64,000 nucleotides of DNA from Tragulus kanchil. Taxonomy: Eukaryota > Chordata > Mammalia > Artiodactyla > Tragulidae. The position numbers and the translations under genes were made by a program. Position 1 is the first letter of the stretch. Each line of letters begins with the position of its first letter. The DNA is taken from NCBI GenBank assembly GCA_022376925.1, contig JAIOJX010000006.1:57376658-57440657 (forward strand), in the 5' to 3' direction. Shown here one piece after another: positions 1 through 12,798 of this stretch. The notes below the pieces were generated by a model. The model searched no databases, had not been told where the DNA came from, and saw nothing but the letters and a program-made list of their open reading frames with translations.

Positions 1-50
1 GGCTCTCGCACAAAGTCATTTTCACTCTCACATGGGTGGAGTGGAGTCTT

Positions 51-366
51 TTTTTTTTTAACATTTATTTATTTATTTATTTAGGCAGGGGAGGGGAGGG
101 AGGGGGGTAGGCGGGCCACTGGTCTTTCGTTTGTCTAGTTTCAACCATCTTTTGTTCTTTGGCCTGTGTGGGCCTCCCGTCGTGGTGGCCTCTGTTGTCG
201 CAGAGCACCGGCTCTGGGCGCATGCGCTCCAGAGCTCCAGCTCAGTAATTGGACACATCAAACCAGCTGCTCCGCAGCACGTGGGATCTTTCCAGGCCAG
301 GGATCGAACTGGCGCCCCTTGCACTGCAAGGCAGTGTCCTTACCCACTGGACCACCATGGAAGCCC
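51..366 (-). mobile_element. CHR-like tRNA-derived SINE, copy 1
   Basis: On the minus strand it starts GGGCTTCCATGGTGGTCC, has a pol III box A at 339-354 (TGGTCCAGTGGGTAAG) and a box B at 301-309 (GTTCGATCC), a tRNA-unrelated body, an AAATA-type simple tail and a terminal A run (plus-strand T run from 51). It is flanked by a 13-bp target-site duplication, GGAGTGGAGTCTT, at 38-50 and 367-379, inside a satellite monomer. This is a textbook target-primed insertion. The head and body resemble the CHR SINEs of whales, hippos and ruminants (family knowledge); the subfamily was not determined. Confidence 0.88.
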
Positions 367-2330
367 GGAGTGGAGTCTTAAACAGCTCAAAGAGGCGAAT
401 GCCAATGCAGCACATTCAAGGAAAAGCATTGTCCCTTTGGATTTGAAGCAACAAATTGAAGAATGTGTCCAGTATTGTTCTGCTTCATTCCATATGGAAG
501 GTCTAGAAAGGTACTTTTGGCTTTGTAACTTCTGGGTCCACATTACAATTTAGGAAGGTATACACGGAAGTGAATTCCTTAGAGGTGAGAAGATACAGGT
601 AAGTGGAGCTAAAAGCGTTTTCCTTTCGAGGTGAAGCCACTTCTCCACAGACGGTCTTTCCGACTTCATAAATGAACAGTTTCCTTGAGAGTTCAGCACC
701 AACTCATTATCGCTTTCACCTGGGTGAAGTGGAGTCTTAATTGGCTCAACGTGGGCAATACAATGCAGCACATTCCATGGAAAACCATTTCCCTTCGGTT
801 TTGAACCAGGAAATGGAAGAATGTGTCCTCCACTGATCGTTTTCACTCCATACGGAAGGTCCTGAAAGGTGCTTTTGACTTTGTCACTTCTAGGTCCACC
901 TTACAAATTAGAAAGTTATACCCGGAAGTGAATTCCCTTCGGAGTGAGTAGATACAGGTAACCGGAGCAAAAAGCATTTTCCTTTCGAGGCAAAACCTCT
1001 TCTCCACAGATGTTTTCCCCGTCTTCATTGCTGAGTTGTTTCGTTGAAGGCTCTCGCACAAAGTCATTTTCACTCTCACATGGGTGGAGTGGAGTCTTTT
1101 TTTTTTTAACATTTATTTATTTATTTATTTAGGCAGGGGAGGGGAGGGAGGGGGGTAGGCGGGCCACTGGTCTTTCGTTTGTCTAGTTTCAACCATCTTT
1201 TGTTCTTTGGCCTGTGTGGGCCTCCCGTCGTGGTGGCCTCTGTTGTCGCAGAGCACCGGCTCTGGGCGCATGCGCTCCAGAGCTCCAGCTCAGTAATTGG
1301 ACACATCAAACCAGCTGCTCCGCAGCACGTGGGATCTTTCCAGGCCAGGGATCGAACTGGCGCCCCTTGCACTGCAAGGCAGTGTCCTTACCCACTGGAC
1401 CACCATGGAAGCCCGGAGTGGAGTCTTAAACAGCTCAAAGAGGCGAATGCCAATGCAGCACATTCCAAGGAAAAGCATTGTCCCTTTGGATTTGAAGCAA
1501 CAAATTGAAGAATGTGTCCAGTATTGTTCTGCTTCATTCCATATGGAAGGTCTAGAAAGGTACTTTTGGCTTTGTAACTTCTGGGTCCACATTACAATTT
1601 AGGAAGGTATACACGGAAGTGAATTCCTTAGAGGTGAGAAGATACAGGTAAGTGGAGCTAAAAGCGTTTTCCTTTCGAGGTGAAGCCACTTCTCCACAGA
1701 CGGTCTTTCCGACTTCATAAATGAACAGTTTCCTTGAGAGTTCAGCACCAACTCATTATCGCTTTCACCTGGGTGAAGTGGAGTCTTAATTGGCTCAACG
1801 TGGGCAATACTAATGCAGCACATTCCATGGAAAAACCATATTCCCTTCGGTTTTGAACCAGGAAATGGAAGAGTGTGTCCTCCACTGTTCGTTTTCATTC
1901 CATACGGAAGGTGTAGAAAAATGCTTTTGGCTGTGTCACTTCTAGGTCCACATTACAAATTACTTCTGGATCCACCTAACAAATCAGCAAGGAATACCTG
2001 GAAGTGAATCCTTTAGGGATGAGGAGACGGATGTGAATAAAACCAAAAACAATTTTCTTTCTAGGCAAAGCCTATTCCCCACAGACATTTTTTCCATCTT
2101 CATGGCTGAACAGTTTCCTTGTGGGTTCTGACAGCAACCCATTATCGTTTTCACCTGCGTGGAGTGGAATCTTAATTGGGTCAATGGGGCCAATGCCAAT
2201 GCAGCACCTTCCATGGAAAAACCATTTTCCCTTTGGTTTTGAATGAGCAAAATGAAGAATGTGTCCTCCACTGGTCTTTCTCACTGCATACAAAAGTACT
2301 AGAAAGGTGCTTTCACCTGTTTTATTGCTA
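367..2330 (+). repeat. Satellite sub-block, subfamily C rich
   Basis: Monomers whose post-EcoRI block is near 590, 945 and 1640 read GATACAGGTAA...GGAGCTAAAAGC (subfamily C). The one near 2020 is A-like with an altered block. No gene is seen; the SINE copies are annotated separately. Confidence 0.75.
1099..1414 (-). mobile_element. CHR-like tRNA-derived SINE, copy 2 (duplicated with its flanks)
   Basis: It looks base-for-base the same as the SINE 1048 bp upstream, with the same tail and the same 13-bp target duplications (1086-1098, 1415-1427) in the same place in the host monomer. The two are therefore one insertion event copied by a later duplication (or by assembly), not two insertions. 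Confidence 0.88.
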
Positions 2331-2726
2331 GGTCCATATCACAAATCACAAAGGAATACCTGGAAGTGAATTCCCTTAGGGGTGTGGAGATAGAGCTAAA
2401 TGGATTTAAAATCGATTTTATTTGAGAGCAAAGTTGCTTGGCCACAGAAGCTGTTTCTGTCTTCATGGCTGAGCCGTGTCCTTGAGGTTTCTGTCACCAA
2501 CTCATTTTCACTTTCACCTGGGTGGGAGGGGAGTCCTAACAGGCTTAATGAGGCCAATGCCAATGCAGCACATTCCACGGAAAGACCATTTTCCCTTGGG
2601 TTTTGAATGAGCAAAATGAAGAATGTGTCCTCCACTGGTCTTTCTCACTGCATACAAAAGTACTAGAAAGGTGCTTTCACCTGTTTTATTGCTAGGTCCA
2701 TATCACAAATCACAAAGGAATACCCA
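2237..2726 (+). repeat. Local near-identical monomer segment pair, period 364
   Basis: The segment 2237-2362 recurs almost exactly at 2601-2726, including the unusual GAATGAGCAAAATGAAG variant. Similarity drops to the array's usual level on either side. Confidence 0.75.
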
Positions 2727-3547
2727 AAAGTGAGTTCCCTTAGGGATGAAGAGATAGAGCTAAATGGATCTAAAATCGATTTCTTTTGAAAGCAAAGTTG
2801 CTTGGCCACAGAGGCTGTTTCCATCTTCATGGCTGAACAGTTTCCTTAGGTTTCTGTCACCAACTCATTTTCACTTTCACCTGGGTGGGGTGAGCTCAAT
2901 GAGGCCAATGCCAGTGCAGCTCATTCCACAGAAAAACCATTTTTCCCTTGGGTTTGAACCCAAGTTGAAGAGTGTACCTTCCACTGGTCGTTTTCTCTTC
3001 ATAGAAAATTACTAGAATGGTGTTTTCAGCTGTGTTACCTCTAGGTTCACTTTACAAAATATTAAGCTATACTAAATTAATTCCCTTAGGGATGAGGAGA
3101 TGGACGTGAATATAACTAACAACGTTTTCCTTTTGAGGCAAAGTGTCTTCTCCATAGAAGGTTGTTCCATCTTCACGGCTGAAAAGATTCCTTGAGGGTT
3201 CTGGAACCAACTCTTTATCACTTTCACCTTGGTGATGTGGAGTCTTACTTGGATCAATGAGGCCAATGCTAATGCAGCACATTACATGGAAAAACCATTT
3301 TCCTTTCGGTTTTCAACTAGTAAATTGAAGAATGTGTCCTCCACTAGTCTGTTTTACTCCATACGGAAGGTCCAGAAAGGTACTTTTGCCTTTTTTATTG
3401 CTAGGTCCACGTCACAAATCAGGAACGATTACCCGGAAGTGAATTCCTTTTAGGATGAGGAGATGGAAGTGAATATTACTAACAGCTTTTTCCTTTCGAG
3501 GCAAAGCCTCTTCTCCACAAACGTTTTTTCAGTCTTCATTGCTGAAC

Positions 3548-4238
3548 AGTTTCCTTCAGGTTTCTGGCCCCAGCTCATTATCCCCTTCACCTGGGTGGAG
3601 TGGAGCCTTAAATGGCTGAACGAGGCCAATGCCAATGCAGCACATTCCACAGAAAAACCATTTACTCTTCAGTTTTGAGCCAGCAAATTGAAGAATGTGT
3701 CCTCCACTGGTCGTTTTTATTCAATAAGAAAGCACTAGAAGGATGATTACTATTGTTTTATTGCTAGGTCCACATCACAAATCAAGAAGGTGTACCCAGA
3801 AGTGAAATCACTTAGGGATGAGGACATGGACGTGAATATAACTAACAACATTTTCCTTTCGAGGCAAAGCCTCTTCTGCACAGACGGTTTTTCCGTCTTC
3901 ATTGATGAACAGTTTCCTTCAGGTTTCTGGCCCCAGCTCATTATCCCCTTCACCTGGGTGGAGTGGAGCCTTAAATGGCTGAACGAGGCCAATGCCAATG
4001 CAGCACATTCCACAGAAAAACCATTTACTCTTCAGTTTTGAGCCAGCAAATTGAAGAATGTGTCCTCCACTGGTCGTTTTTATTCAATAAGAAAGCACTA
4101 GAAGGATGATTACTATTGTTTTATTGCTAGGTCCACATCACAAATCAAGAAGGTGTACCCAGAAGTGAAATCACTTAGGGATGAGGACATGGACGTGAAT
4201 ATAACTAACAACATTTTCTTTTCGAGGCAAAGCCTCTT
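3548..4238 (+). repeat. Adjacent monomer duplication, period 363
   Basis: 3548-3910 is repeated at 3911-4238 with few differences. Both copies share the otherwise rare CTGGCCCCAGCTCATTATCC variant and GGAGCCTTAAATGGCTGAAC. Confidence 0.85.
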
Positions 4239-4875
4239 CTCCACAGACGGTTGTTCCATCTTCATGGCTGAAGAGATTCCTGCCAGTCTCTTTCACAGAC
4301 TAGTTATCGCTTTCACCTGGGTGGAGTTGATTCTTAATTGGCTCAACGAGGCCAATACCAATGCAGTACTTTCCACGGAAAAACCATTTTCCCTACGGAT
4401 TTGCACCAGAAAGTGGAAGAATGTGTCCTCAACTTGTCGTTTTCACTCCATACAAAAGTACTAGCATGGTGATTTCAGCTGTGTTACTTCTGGGTCCACA
4501 CTGCAAATTAGCAAGTAGTACCAGGAAGTGAATTTCTCTAGTGATGAGGAGATGGATGTGAATAAAACTAAAACCAATTTTCTTTCAAGGCAAAGCCTAT
4601 TTGCCTCAGAGTTTTTTCCGTCTTCATGTCTGAACAGTTTCCTTGTGGATTCTGGCAACAACTCATTATCGCTTTCACCTGGGTGGGGTGGAGTCTTAAT
4701 TGGCTCAATGAGATCAATGCCAATGCAACGCTTATCATGGAAAAACCATTTTTCCTTCTGTTTTGAACAAGCAAATTGAAGAAAGTGTCTTCCACTGGTT
4801 CTTTTCAATCCATACAGAATGTCCAGAAAGGTTTTTTCAGCTGTTTTGTTCCTAGGTCCACATAATAAATCAGGA

Positions 4876-6321
4876 AGGAGTGCCCAGAAGTGAATCCCCT
4901 TAGGGATGAGGAGATGGACGTGAATATAACTAACGTTTTCCTTTCAAAGCAATGCCTTTTCTACAGAGGCGGTTGCTCCGTATTTATGGCTGAACAGTTT
5001 CCTTCAGGTTTTTGTCAAAGACTCATTATCGCTTTCATATGGGTGAAATGTAATCTTAATTGGCTCAATGAGGACAATGCCAATGCAGCACTTTCCAGGG
5101 AAAAAACATTTTCCTTTCGGTTTTTAATCAACAAATGGAAGAATGTGTCCTCTGCTGGTCATTTTCACTCCAGAAGAAAGGACTAGAATGGTGCTTTCGG
5201 CTGTGTCACTTCTAGGTCCACATCACAAATCAGGCAGGAGTACCTGGAAGTGCATTCCATAGGGGTGAGTAGATACAGGTAACCAGAGCTAAAGGCCTTT
5301 TCCTTTCCAGGGAAAGCCTCTTCTCCACAGACGCTTTTTTCTGTCTTCATTGATGAAGTGTTTCCTTGAGGGTACTGATACCAACTCATTTTCGCTTTCA
5401 CCTGTGTGGATTGGAGTCTTAATTGGCTCAACGAGGCCAATTCCAATGCAATACTTTCCACGGAAAAAGCATTTTCATATCAGTTTTGAACCAGCAACTG
5501 GAAGAATGTGTCTTCCACTGGTCGTTTACACTTCATAAGAAAGTACTAGAATGGTCCATTCCGCTATGTCACTTCTAGGTACACATTACAAATCAGGAAG
5601 GAGTACCCAGAAGTGAATCCCCTTAGGGATGAGGAGATGGACGTGAATATAACTAACGTTTTCCTTTCAAAGCAATGCCTTTTCTACAGAGGCGGTTGCT
5701 CCGTATTTATGGCTGAACAGTTTCCTTCAGGTTTTTGTCAAAGACTCATTATCGCTTTCATATGGGTGAAATGTAATCTTAATTGGCTCAATGAGGACAA
5801 TGCCAATGCAGCACTTTCCAGGGAAAAAACATTTTCCTTTCGGTTTTTAATCAACAAATGGAAGAATGTGTCCTCTGCTGGTCATTTTCACTCCAGAAGA
5901 AAGGACTAGAATGGTGCTTTCGGCTGTGTCACTTCTAGGTCCACATCACAAATCAGGCAGGAGTACCTGGAAGTGCATTCCATAGGGGTGAGTAGATACA
6001 GGTAACCAGAGCTAAAGGCCTTTTCCTTTCCAGGGAAAGCCTCTTCTCCACAGACGCTTTTTTCTGTCTTCATTGATGAAGTGTTTCCTTGAGGGTACTG
6101 ATACCAACTCATTTTCGCTTTCACCTGTGTGGATTGGAGTCTTAATTGGCTCAACGAGGCCAATTCCAATGCAATACTTTCCACGGAAAAAGCATTTTCA
6201 TATCAGTTTTGAACCAGCAACTGGAAGAATGTGTCTTCCACTGGTCGTTTACACTTCATAAGAAAGTACTAGAATGGTCCATTCCGCTATGTCACTTCTA
6301 GGTACACATTACAAATCAGGA
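4876..6321 (+). repeat. Adjacent two-monomer duplication, period 723
   Basis: An A+C dimer at about 4876-5598 is repeated at about 5599-6321 with almost no differences. The shared rare variants (GAGGCGGTTGCTCCGTATTT, CATATGGGTGAAATGTAATC) show the two dimers are sister copies. Confidence 0.92.
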
Positions 6322-6875
6322 AGGAGTACCCAGAAGTGAATTCCTTTAGGGATGAGGAGATGGACGTGAATATAAGTAACAATGTTTTTCTTTCGAGGCA
6401 AAGCCTCTTCTTCACAGACGTTTTTTCTTGTCTCATTGCTGAACAGTTTCCTTGAGGGTTCTGGCACCAACTCATTATTCAACTTCACCTGGGTGGAGTG
6501 AAGTCTCCATTGGTTAAACAGGGCAATGCCAGTGCAGCACATTCCATGGAAAAACTATTTTTCCTTGGGTTTTGAACCAGTAATTGAAGATGTTGTCCTC
6601 CACTGGTCGTTTTCACTCCATATGGAAGGTCTAGAAAGTTTTTTTTCACCAGTTGTACTACTCAGTCCATATCACAAATTAGGAATGAGTACCCGGAAGT
6701 GAATTCCCTTAGAGATGAGGAGAGGGACGTGAATATAACTAACAACATTTTCCATTCAATGCAATGCCTCTTCTCCACAGACAGTTGCTCCGTATTCATG
6801 GCTCAACAGTTTCGTTCAGTTTTCTCGCACAGACTCATTATCGCTTTCACCTTGGTGGAGTGGAGTTTTAAATGG

Positions 6876-7602
6876 CCCAACTAGGTCAATGCCACTGAAG
6901 CACATTCCACGGAAAAGTCATTTTCCCTTCGGTTTTGAATCAGCAAAAGGAAGAATATCTACCCCACTGGTCGTTTTTACTCCATACGAAAGGACTAGAA
7001 AGATGCCTTCGCATGTTTAATTGCTAGGGCCACATCAAAAATCAGGACGGAGTACCCAGAAGTGAATCCCTTATGGACGAGGAAGTGAACATGAATATAA
7101 CTGACAATGTTTTCCTTTTGAGATAAAGCCTCTTCTCCACAGGCGGTTTTTCTGTCTTCATGGCTGAACAGTTTCCTTCAGGTTTCTGGCACAGACTCAT
7201 TATCGCTTTCACCTGGGTGGAGTTGAGTCTTAATTGGCCCAACTAGGTCAATGCCACTGAAGCACATTCCACGGAAAAGTCATTTTCCTTCGGTTTTGAA
7301 TCAGCAAAAAGGGAAAAATATCTACCCCACTGGTCGTTTTTACTCCATACGAAAGGACTAGAAAGATGCCCTTTTGCATGTTTAATTGCTAGGGCCACAT
7401 CAAAAATCAGGACGGAGTACCCAGAAGTGAATCCCTTATGGACGAGGAAGTGAACATGAATATAACTGACAATGTTTTCCTTTTGAGATAAAGCCTCTTC
7501 TCCACAGGCGGTTTTTCTGTCTTCATGGCTGAACAGTTTCCTTCAGGTTTCTGGCACAGACTCATTATCGCTTTCACCTGGGTGGAGTTGAGTCTTAATT
7601 TG
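6876..7602 (+). repeat. Adjacent monomer duplication, period 362-365
   Basis: 6876-7237 recurs at 7238-7602. Both carry CCCAACTAGGTCAATGCCAC and the GGACGAGGAAGTGAACATG variant; copy 2 has a few one-base insertions (for example near 7313). Confidence 0.88.
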
Positions 7603-8015
7603 ATCAACGAAGCCAATTTCAATCCAGCACTTTCCCTGGAAAAACCATATTCCCTTCGGTTTTGTACCAACAAATGGAAGCATGTCTCCTCCACCAGCCA
7701 TTTTCACTCCATACGAAAGTACTAAAATGGTGCTTTCACCTGTTTTTTTTTTTTTTTGCTAAGTCCACATTTTCTATCAGTAAGGCATCCCCGGAAGTGA
7801 ATTCGCTTAAGGATGAGCAGATGAACCTGAATATAATGAAAAACGTTTTCCTTTTGAGGCAAAGCCACTTCTCCACCAATTTTTTTTTCCGTCTTTATTG
7901 CTGAACAGTTTCCTTGAGGGTTCTGGCACCAACTCTTTATCACTTTCACATGGGTTGAGTGGAGTCTTAATTGGCTCAACGAGGCCAATGCCAATGCAGA
8001 ACTTTTCTGGGAAAA

Positions 8016-8737
8016 ACCATTTTCCCTTAGGTTTTGAACCAACAAATGGAAGAATGTTTCCTCCACTGACCATTTTCACACAGTACGAAAGTACTAGAAT
8101 GGTGCTTTCACCAATTTTATTGCTAGGTCCATATCACAAATCAAGAATGAGTGCCCAGAAGTGAATTCCCTTAGGTGTGTGGAGATTGAGCTAAAATGAG
8201 CTAAAATCCTCTTCATTTCAAAGCAAAGTTGCTTGGTGACAGAGGCTTTTTTGTCTTCATGCCTGAACGGTTTCCTTCAGGTTTCTGGCACCAACAAACT
8301 TTCACTTACACCTTGGTGGATTAGAGTCTTAATTGACTCAATGAGGTCAATGCCAATGCAGCACATTCCACGGAAAACCATTTTCCCTTAGGTTTTGAAC
8401 CAACAAATGGAAGAATGTTTCCTCCACTGACCATTTTCACACAGTACGAAAGTACTAGAATGGTGCTTTCACCAATTTTATTGCTAGGTCCATATCACAA
8501 ATCAAGAATGAGTGCCCAGAAGTGAATTCCCTTAGGTGTGTGGAGATTGAGCTAAAATGAGCTAAAATCCTCTTCATTTCAAAGCAAAGTTGCTTGGTGA
8601 CAGAGGCTTTTTTGTCTTCATGCCTGAACGGTTTCCTTCAGGTTTCTGGCACCAACAAACTTTCACTTACACCTTGGTGGATTGGAGTCTTAATTGACTC
8701 AATGAGGTCAATGCCAATGCAGCACATTCCACGGAGA
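8016..8737 (+). repeat. Adjacent subfamily-B monomer duplication, period 361
   Basis: 8016-8376 recurs at 8377-8737 almost unchanged, including GAGATTGAGCTAAAATGAGC and the CCATTTTCACACAGTACG variant. Confidence 0.9.
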
Positions 8738-9130
8738 AATCATTTTCCCTTCACTTTTGAACCAGCAAATTGAGGAATGTATCCTCCTCTGGTCATTTTC
8801 ACTCCATACGTCAGGTATAGAAAGGTTCTTTTGGCTTTGCCACATCTAGTTCCACATTACAAAGTAGGAAGGTATATCCAGAAGTGAATTCCATTATGGG
8901 TGAGAAGATACATGTAAGTGGATCTAAAAGCTTTTTCCTTTCGAGGCAAGGCCTCTTCTCCAAAAATGGTTTATCTGACTTCATGAATGAACAGTTTCCT
9001 TGAGGGTTTGGCACCAACGCATCGCTTTCACCTTGGTGGAGTGATCTTAATTGGATCAACAAGGCCAATGCCAATGCAGCACTTTCCACGGAAAAAACGT
9101 TTTCCTTCGCTTTTGAACCAGCAAATGGAA

Positions 9131-9855
9131 GAATATGTCTACTGTTGTTCATTTTCTCGCCAAACAGAAGGTGTAGGGATGTACTTTTGGCATTGTCACT
9201 TCTAGGTCCACATCAAAAATCAGAAAGTAGTACCCAGAAGTGAATTCCCTTAGGGGGGCAGTGATAGAGATAAATGGAGCTAGAAACGTTTTCCTTTTCA
9301 AAGCAAAGTTGCTTGACCATGGAGGCATTTTCCATCTTCATGGCTGAAGAGTTTCCTTGCGGGTTCTGGCACTGCTCATTATCGCTTTCACCTGGGTAGA
9401 GTTGAAATCTAATTGGCAAAACAAGGCCAATTCCAATGCAGCACATTCCACAGAACAACCATTTTCCCCTCGGTTTTGAACCAGTGAATTGAAGAATATG
9501 TCTACTGTTGTTCATTTTCTCGCCAAACAGAAGGTGTAGGGATGTACTTTTGGCATTGTCACTTCTAGGTCCACATCAAAAATCAGAAAGTAGTACCCAG
9601 AAGTGAATTCCCTTAGGGGGGCAGTGATAGAGATAAATGGAGCTAGAAACGTCTCCTTTTCAAAGCAAAGTTGCTTGACCATGGAGGCATTTTCCATCTT
9701 CATGGCTGAAGAGTTTCCTTGCGGGTTCTGGCACTGCTCATTATCGCTTTCACCTGGGTAGAGTTGAAATCTAATTGGCAAAACAAGGCCAATTCCAATG
9801 CAGCACATTCCACAGAACAACCATTTTCCCCTCGGTTTTGAACCAGTGAATTGAA
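9131..9855 (+). repeat. Adjacent monomer duplication, period 362-363
   Basis: 9131-9493 recurs at 9494-9855. Both have the GGGGGGCAGTGATAGAG variant and a shortened GGCACTGCTCATTATCG. They differ by a one-base indel near 9290/9652. Confidence 0.9.
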
Positions 9856-10622
9856 GAATATGTCCTCCACTAGTCATTTTCAGTCCATACAGAAGTTCTA
9901 GAAAGGTGCTTGGTGCTTTTGGCTTTGTCATTTCTAGGTCCACATTATAAAGTGGTATGGTATACCCCAAAGTGAATTCCTTTAGGGGTGAGTAGATACA
10001 GGTATCTGGAGCTAAAAGCATTTCACTTTCGAGGCAAAGCGTCATCTCCACAGATGGTTTTTCTGTCTTCTTATCTGAAGAGTTTCCTTATGGTTCTGGC
10101 ACCAGTTAATTATCACTTTCACTTAGGTGGAGTGGAATCTTAATTGGCTCAACGTGGCCAATATCAATGCAGGACATTCCACAGAAAGATCATTTTCCCT
10201 TCAGTTTTGAACCAGCAAATGGAAGAATGTGTCCTCCATTGGTCATTTTCACTCCATAAGGTAGGTCCAGAATGATTTTTTCTTCTGTTTTTTTGCTAGG
10301 TCCACATCACAAATCAGGATGAAGTTCCCGGAAGTGAATTCCCTTAGGGATGGAGAGATGGATGTGAATATAACTAACAATATTTTGCTTTCAAGGCAAA
10401 GCCTCTTCTCCACAAACAGTTGTTCCATCTTCATGGCTGAACGGCTTCCTTGAGGGTTCTGACACCAACTCATTATCAGTTTCACCTGGATGGAGTGGAG
10501 TCTTAATTGGCTCCACGAGGCCAATGCTAATGCAGCACATTCCATGTTAAAACCATTTTCTCTTCAATTTTGAACTGGCAAATTGAAGAATGTGTCCTCT
10601 ACTGGTCGTTTTCACTCCATAC

Positions 10623-11348
10623 GAAAATACTAGAATGGAGCTTTTGGCTGTTTCATATCTAGGTCCACATCGCAAATCAGTAAGGAGTACCTGGAAGTGA
10701 ATTCCCTTATAAGTGAGAGGATACAGGTAACTGGAGCTAAAAGCCATTTCATTTCCAGGCAAAGGCTCTTCTTCACAGACAGTTTCTCTGTCATTATTGC
10801 TGAAGAGTTTCCTTGAGAGGTCTGGCACCAACTCATTATCGCTTTCACCTGGGAGTGGAATCTTATTTGAATCAATGAGGCCAATGCCAATGCAGCACTT
10901 TCCCCAGAAAAACCAGTTTCCCTTCGGTTTTGAAGAACCAGCAAATGGAAGAATGTGTCCTCCACTGGCCATTTTCACTGAATATGAAAATACTAGAATG
11001 GAGCTTTTGGCTGTTTCATATCTAGGTCCACATCGCAAATCAGTAAGGAGTACCTGGAAGTGAATTCCCTTATAAGTGAGAGGATACAGGTAACTGGAGC
11101 TAAAAGCCATTTCATTTCCAGGCAAAGGCTCTTCTTCACAGACAGTTTCTCTGTCATTATTGCTGAAGAGTTTCCTTGAGAGGTCTGGCACCAACTCATT
11201 ATCGCTTTCACCTGGGAGTGGAATCTTATTTGAATCAATGAGGCCAATGCCAATGCAGCACTTTCCCCAGAAAAACCAGTTTCCCTTCGGTTTTGAAGAA
11301 CCAGCAAATGGAAGAATGTGTCCTCCACTGGCCATTTTCACTGAATAT
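10623..11348 (+). repeat. Adjacent subfamily-C monomer duplication, period exactly 363
   Basis: 10623-10985 recurs at 10986-11348 with essentially no difference. Because 363 is divisible by 3, a minus-strand frame stays open for 264 codons across the pair (10547-11341). That length is a product of the duplication, not evidence of a gene. Confidence 0.93.
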
Positions 11349-12088
11349 GAAAGCCCTAGAAAGGTACTTTTGCCTGTTTTATTGATAGGTCCACATCACA
11401 AATTAGGAAGGAGTACCCGAAGTGAATTCCCTTCGGTGTGTGGCGATAGAGTTAAATGGCGCTAAAAGCCTCTTCATTTCAAAGCAAAACTGCTTGGCCA
11501 CAGAGGCTTTTTCCATCTTCATGGCTGAACAGTTTCCTTCAGGTTTCTGACACCAACACAATCTTGCCTACAGCTGGGTGGAGTGGAGTTTTATTTGCAT
11601 AAATGAGGGCAATGCCCCTGCAACATTTTCCACGGAAAAACCATTTTCCCTTTGGCTTTGAACCAGAAAATGGTAGAATGTCTCCTCCACTCGTCAGTTT
11701 CAATCCATACAGAAGGACTAGAAAGTGGTTTTGTGTGTCTTCTGTCACTTCTAGGTGCACATTACAAATCAGGACTGATTACCCAGGAGTTAATTCCTTT
11801 ATGGATGAAAAGATGGACGTGAATATATCTAATAGCATTTTCCTTTCGAGGCAAAGCCTCTTCTCCACAGACGGTTGTTCCGTCTTCATGGCAGAAGGGT
11901 TTCCTTCAGGTTTCTGGCACCGCGTTTTTATCACTTATGCCTGGGTTGAGTGCTGTCTTAATTGGTTAAACAGGGCAATGCCAATGCAGCACTTTCCATG
12001 GAAAAACGATTTTCCCTTAGATTTTGGAAAAGCAAATGGAAGAATGTGACCTCCACTTGTCATTTTCACTCCATACAAAAGGACTAGA

Positions 12089-12798
12089 AAGTGTTTTTGG
12101 CATTGTCATTTCTAGGTCTACTTTACAAATAGTAAGGTATACCCTGACGTGAATTTCCTTAGGGGTGTGTAGATACAGGTAACTGGAGCTAAAAGTGTTT
12201 TCCTTTTGGGGAAAATCCTCTTCTCCAGAGACCATTTTTCCGTCTTCATTGATGAACAGTTTCCTTTAGGTTCTGACACCAACTCATTATCGCTTTCAGC
12301 CAGGTCTAGTGGAGTCTTAATTGGCTCAACGAGGCCAATGCCAATGCAGCATGTTCCATGGATAAACCATTTTCCCTTTGGTTTTCAAACAGCAAATGGA
12401 AGAATGTGTCCTCCACGGGTCGTTTTCACTCCATACGAAAGGACTGGAAAGTGTTTTGGCTTGTCATTTCTAGGTCCACTTTACAAATAGGAAGGTATAC
12501 CCCGACGTGAATTTCCTTAGGGTGGTAGATACAGGAATAAACTAAAAGTGTTTTCCTTTTGGGAAAACCTCTTCTCCAGAGACCATTATTCAATCTTCAT
12601 TGATGAACAGTTTCCTTTAGGATCTGACACCAACACATTATCGCTTTCACCTGGGGCTAGTGGAGTCTTAATTGGCTCAACGAGGCCAATGCCAATGCAG
12701 CATGTTCCATGGATAAACCATTTTCCCTTTGGTTTTCAAACAGCAAATGGAAGAATGTGTCCTCCACGGGTCGTTTTCACTCCATACGAAAGGACTGG
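12089..12798 (+). repeat. Adjacent monomer duplication with indels, period 350-361
   Basis: 12089-12449 and 12450-12798 share rare words (GCAGCATGTTCCATGGATAA, CCTCCACGGGTCGTTTTC). The second copy lacks several 1-5 bp stretches relative to the first, for example around 12521-12545. Confidence 0.8.

Larger units (their letters stand above)
1..1900 (+). repeat. Adjacent ~1048-bp direct duplication carrying the SINE
   Basis: Bases 1-860 recur at 1049-1900 with period 1048-1049 and only scattered differences, such as an extra C in the CACATTCC box and small indels near 770/1820. The second copy begins at 1049 with the same words as base 1, so the true left end may lie outside the window. Confidence 0.9.
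2331..8160 (+). repeat. Satellite sub-block, subfamily A rich
   Basis: Most EcoRI-box followers here read GATGAGGAGATGGACGTGAA (for example 3091-3110), with two B monomers near 2380 and 2745 and two C monomers near 5265 and 5990. T-runs near 7740 and 7890 look like local slippage. No other content is seen. Confidence 0.75.

Noticed and set aside
301..354. tRNA gene with box A and box B
   Set aside because: The boxes belong to a SINE head followed by a tRNA-unrelated body and an A-rich tail, with target duplications. No cloverleaf gene is supported.
7740..7760. Poly-T runs in the array as SINE/LINE tails
   Set aside because: No element body or target duplication adjoins them. They replace the monomer's TTTTATTGC stretch and look like slippage.
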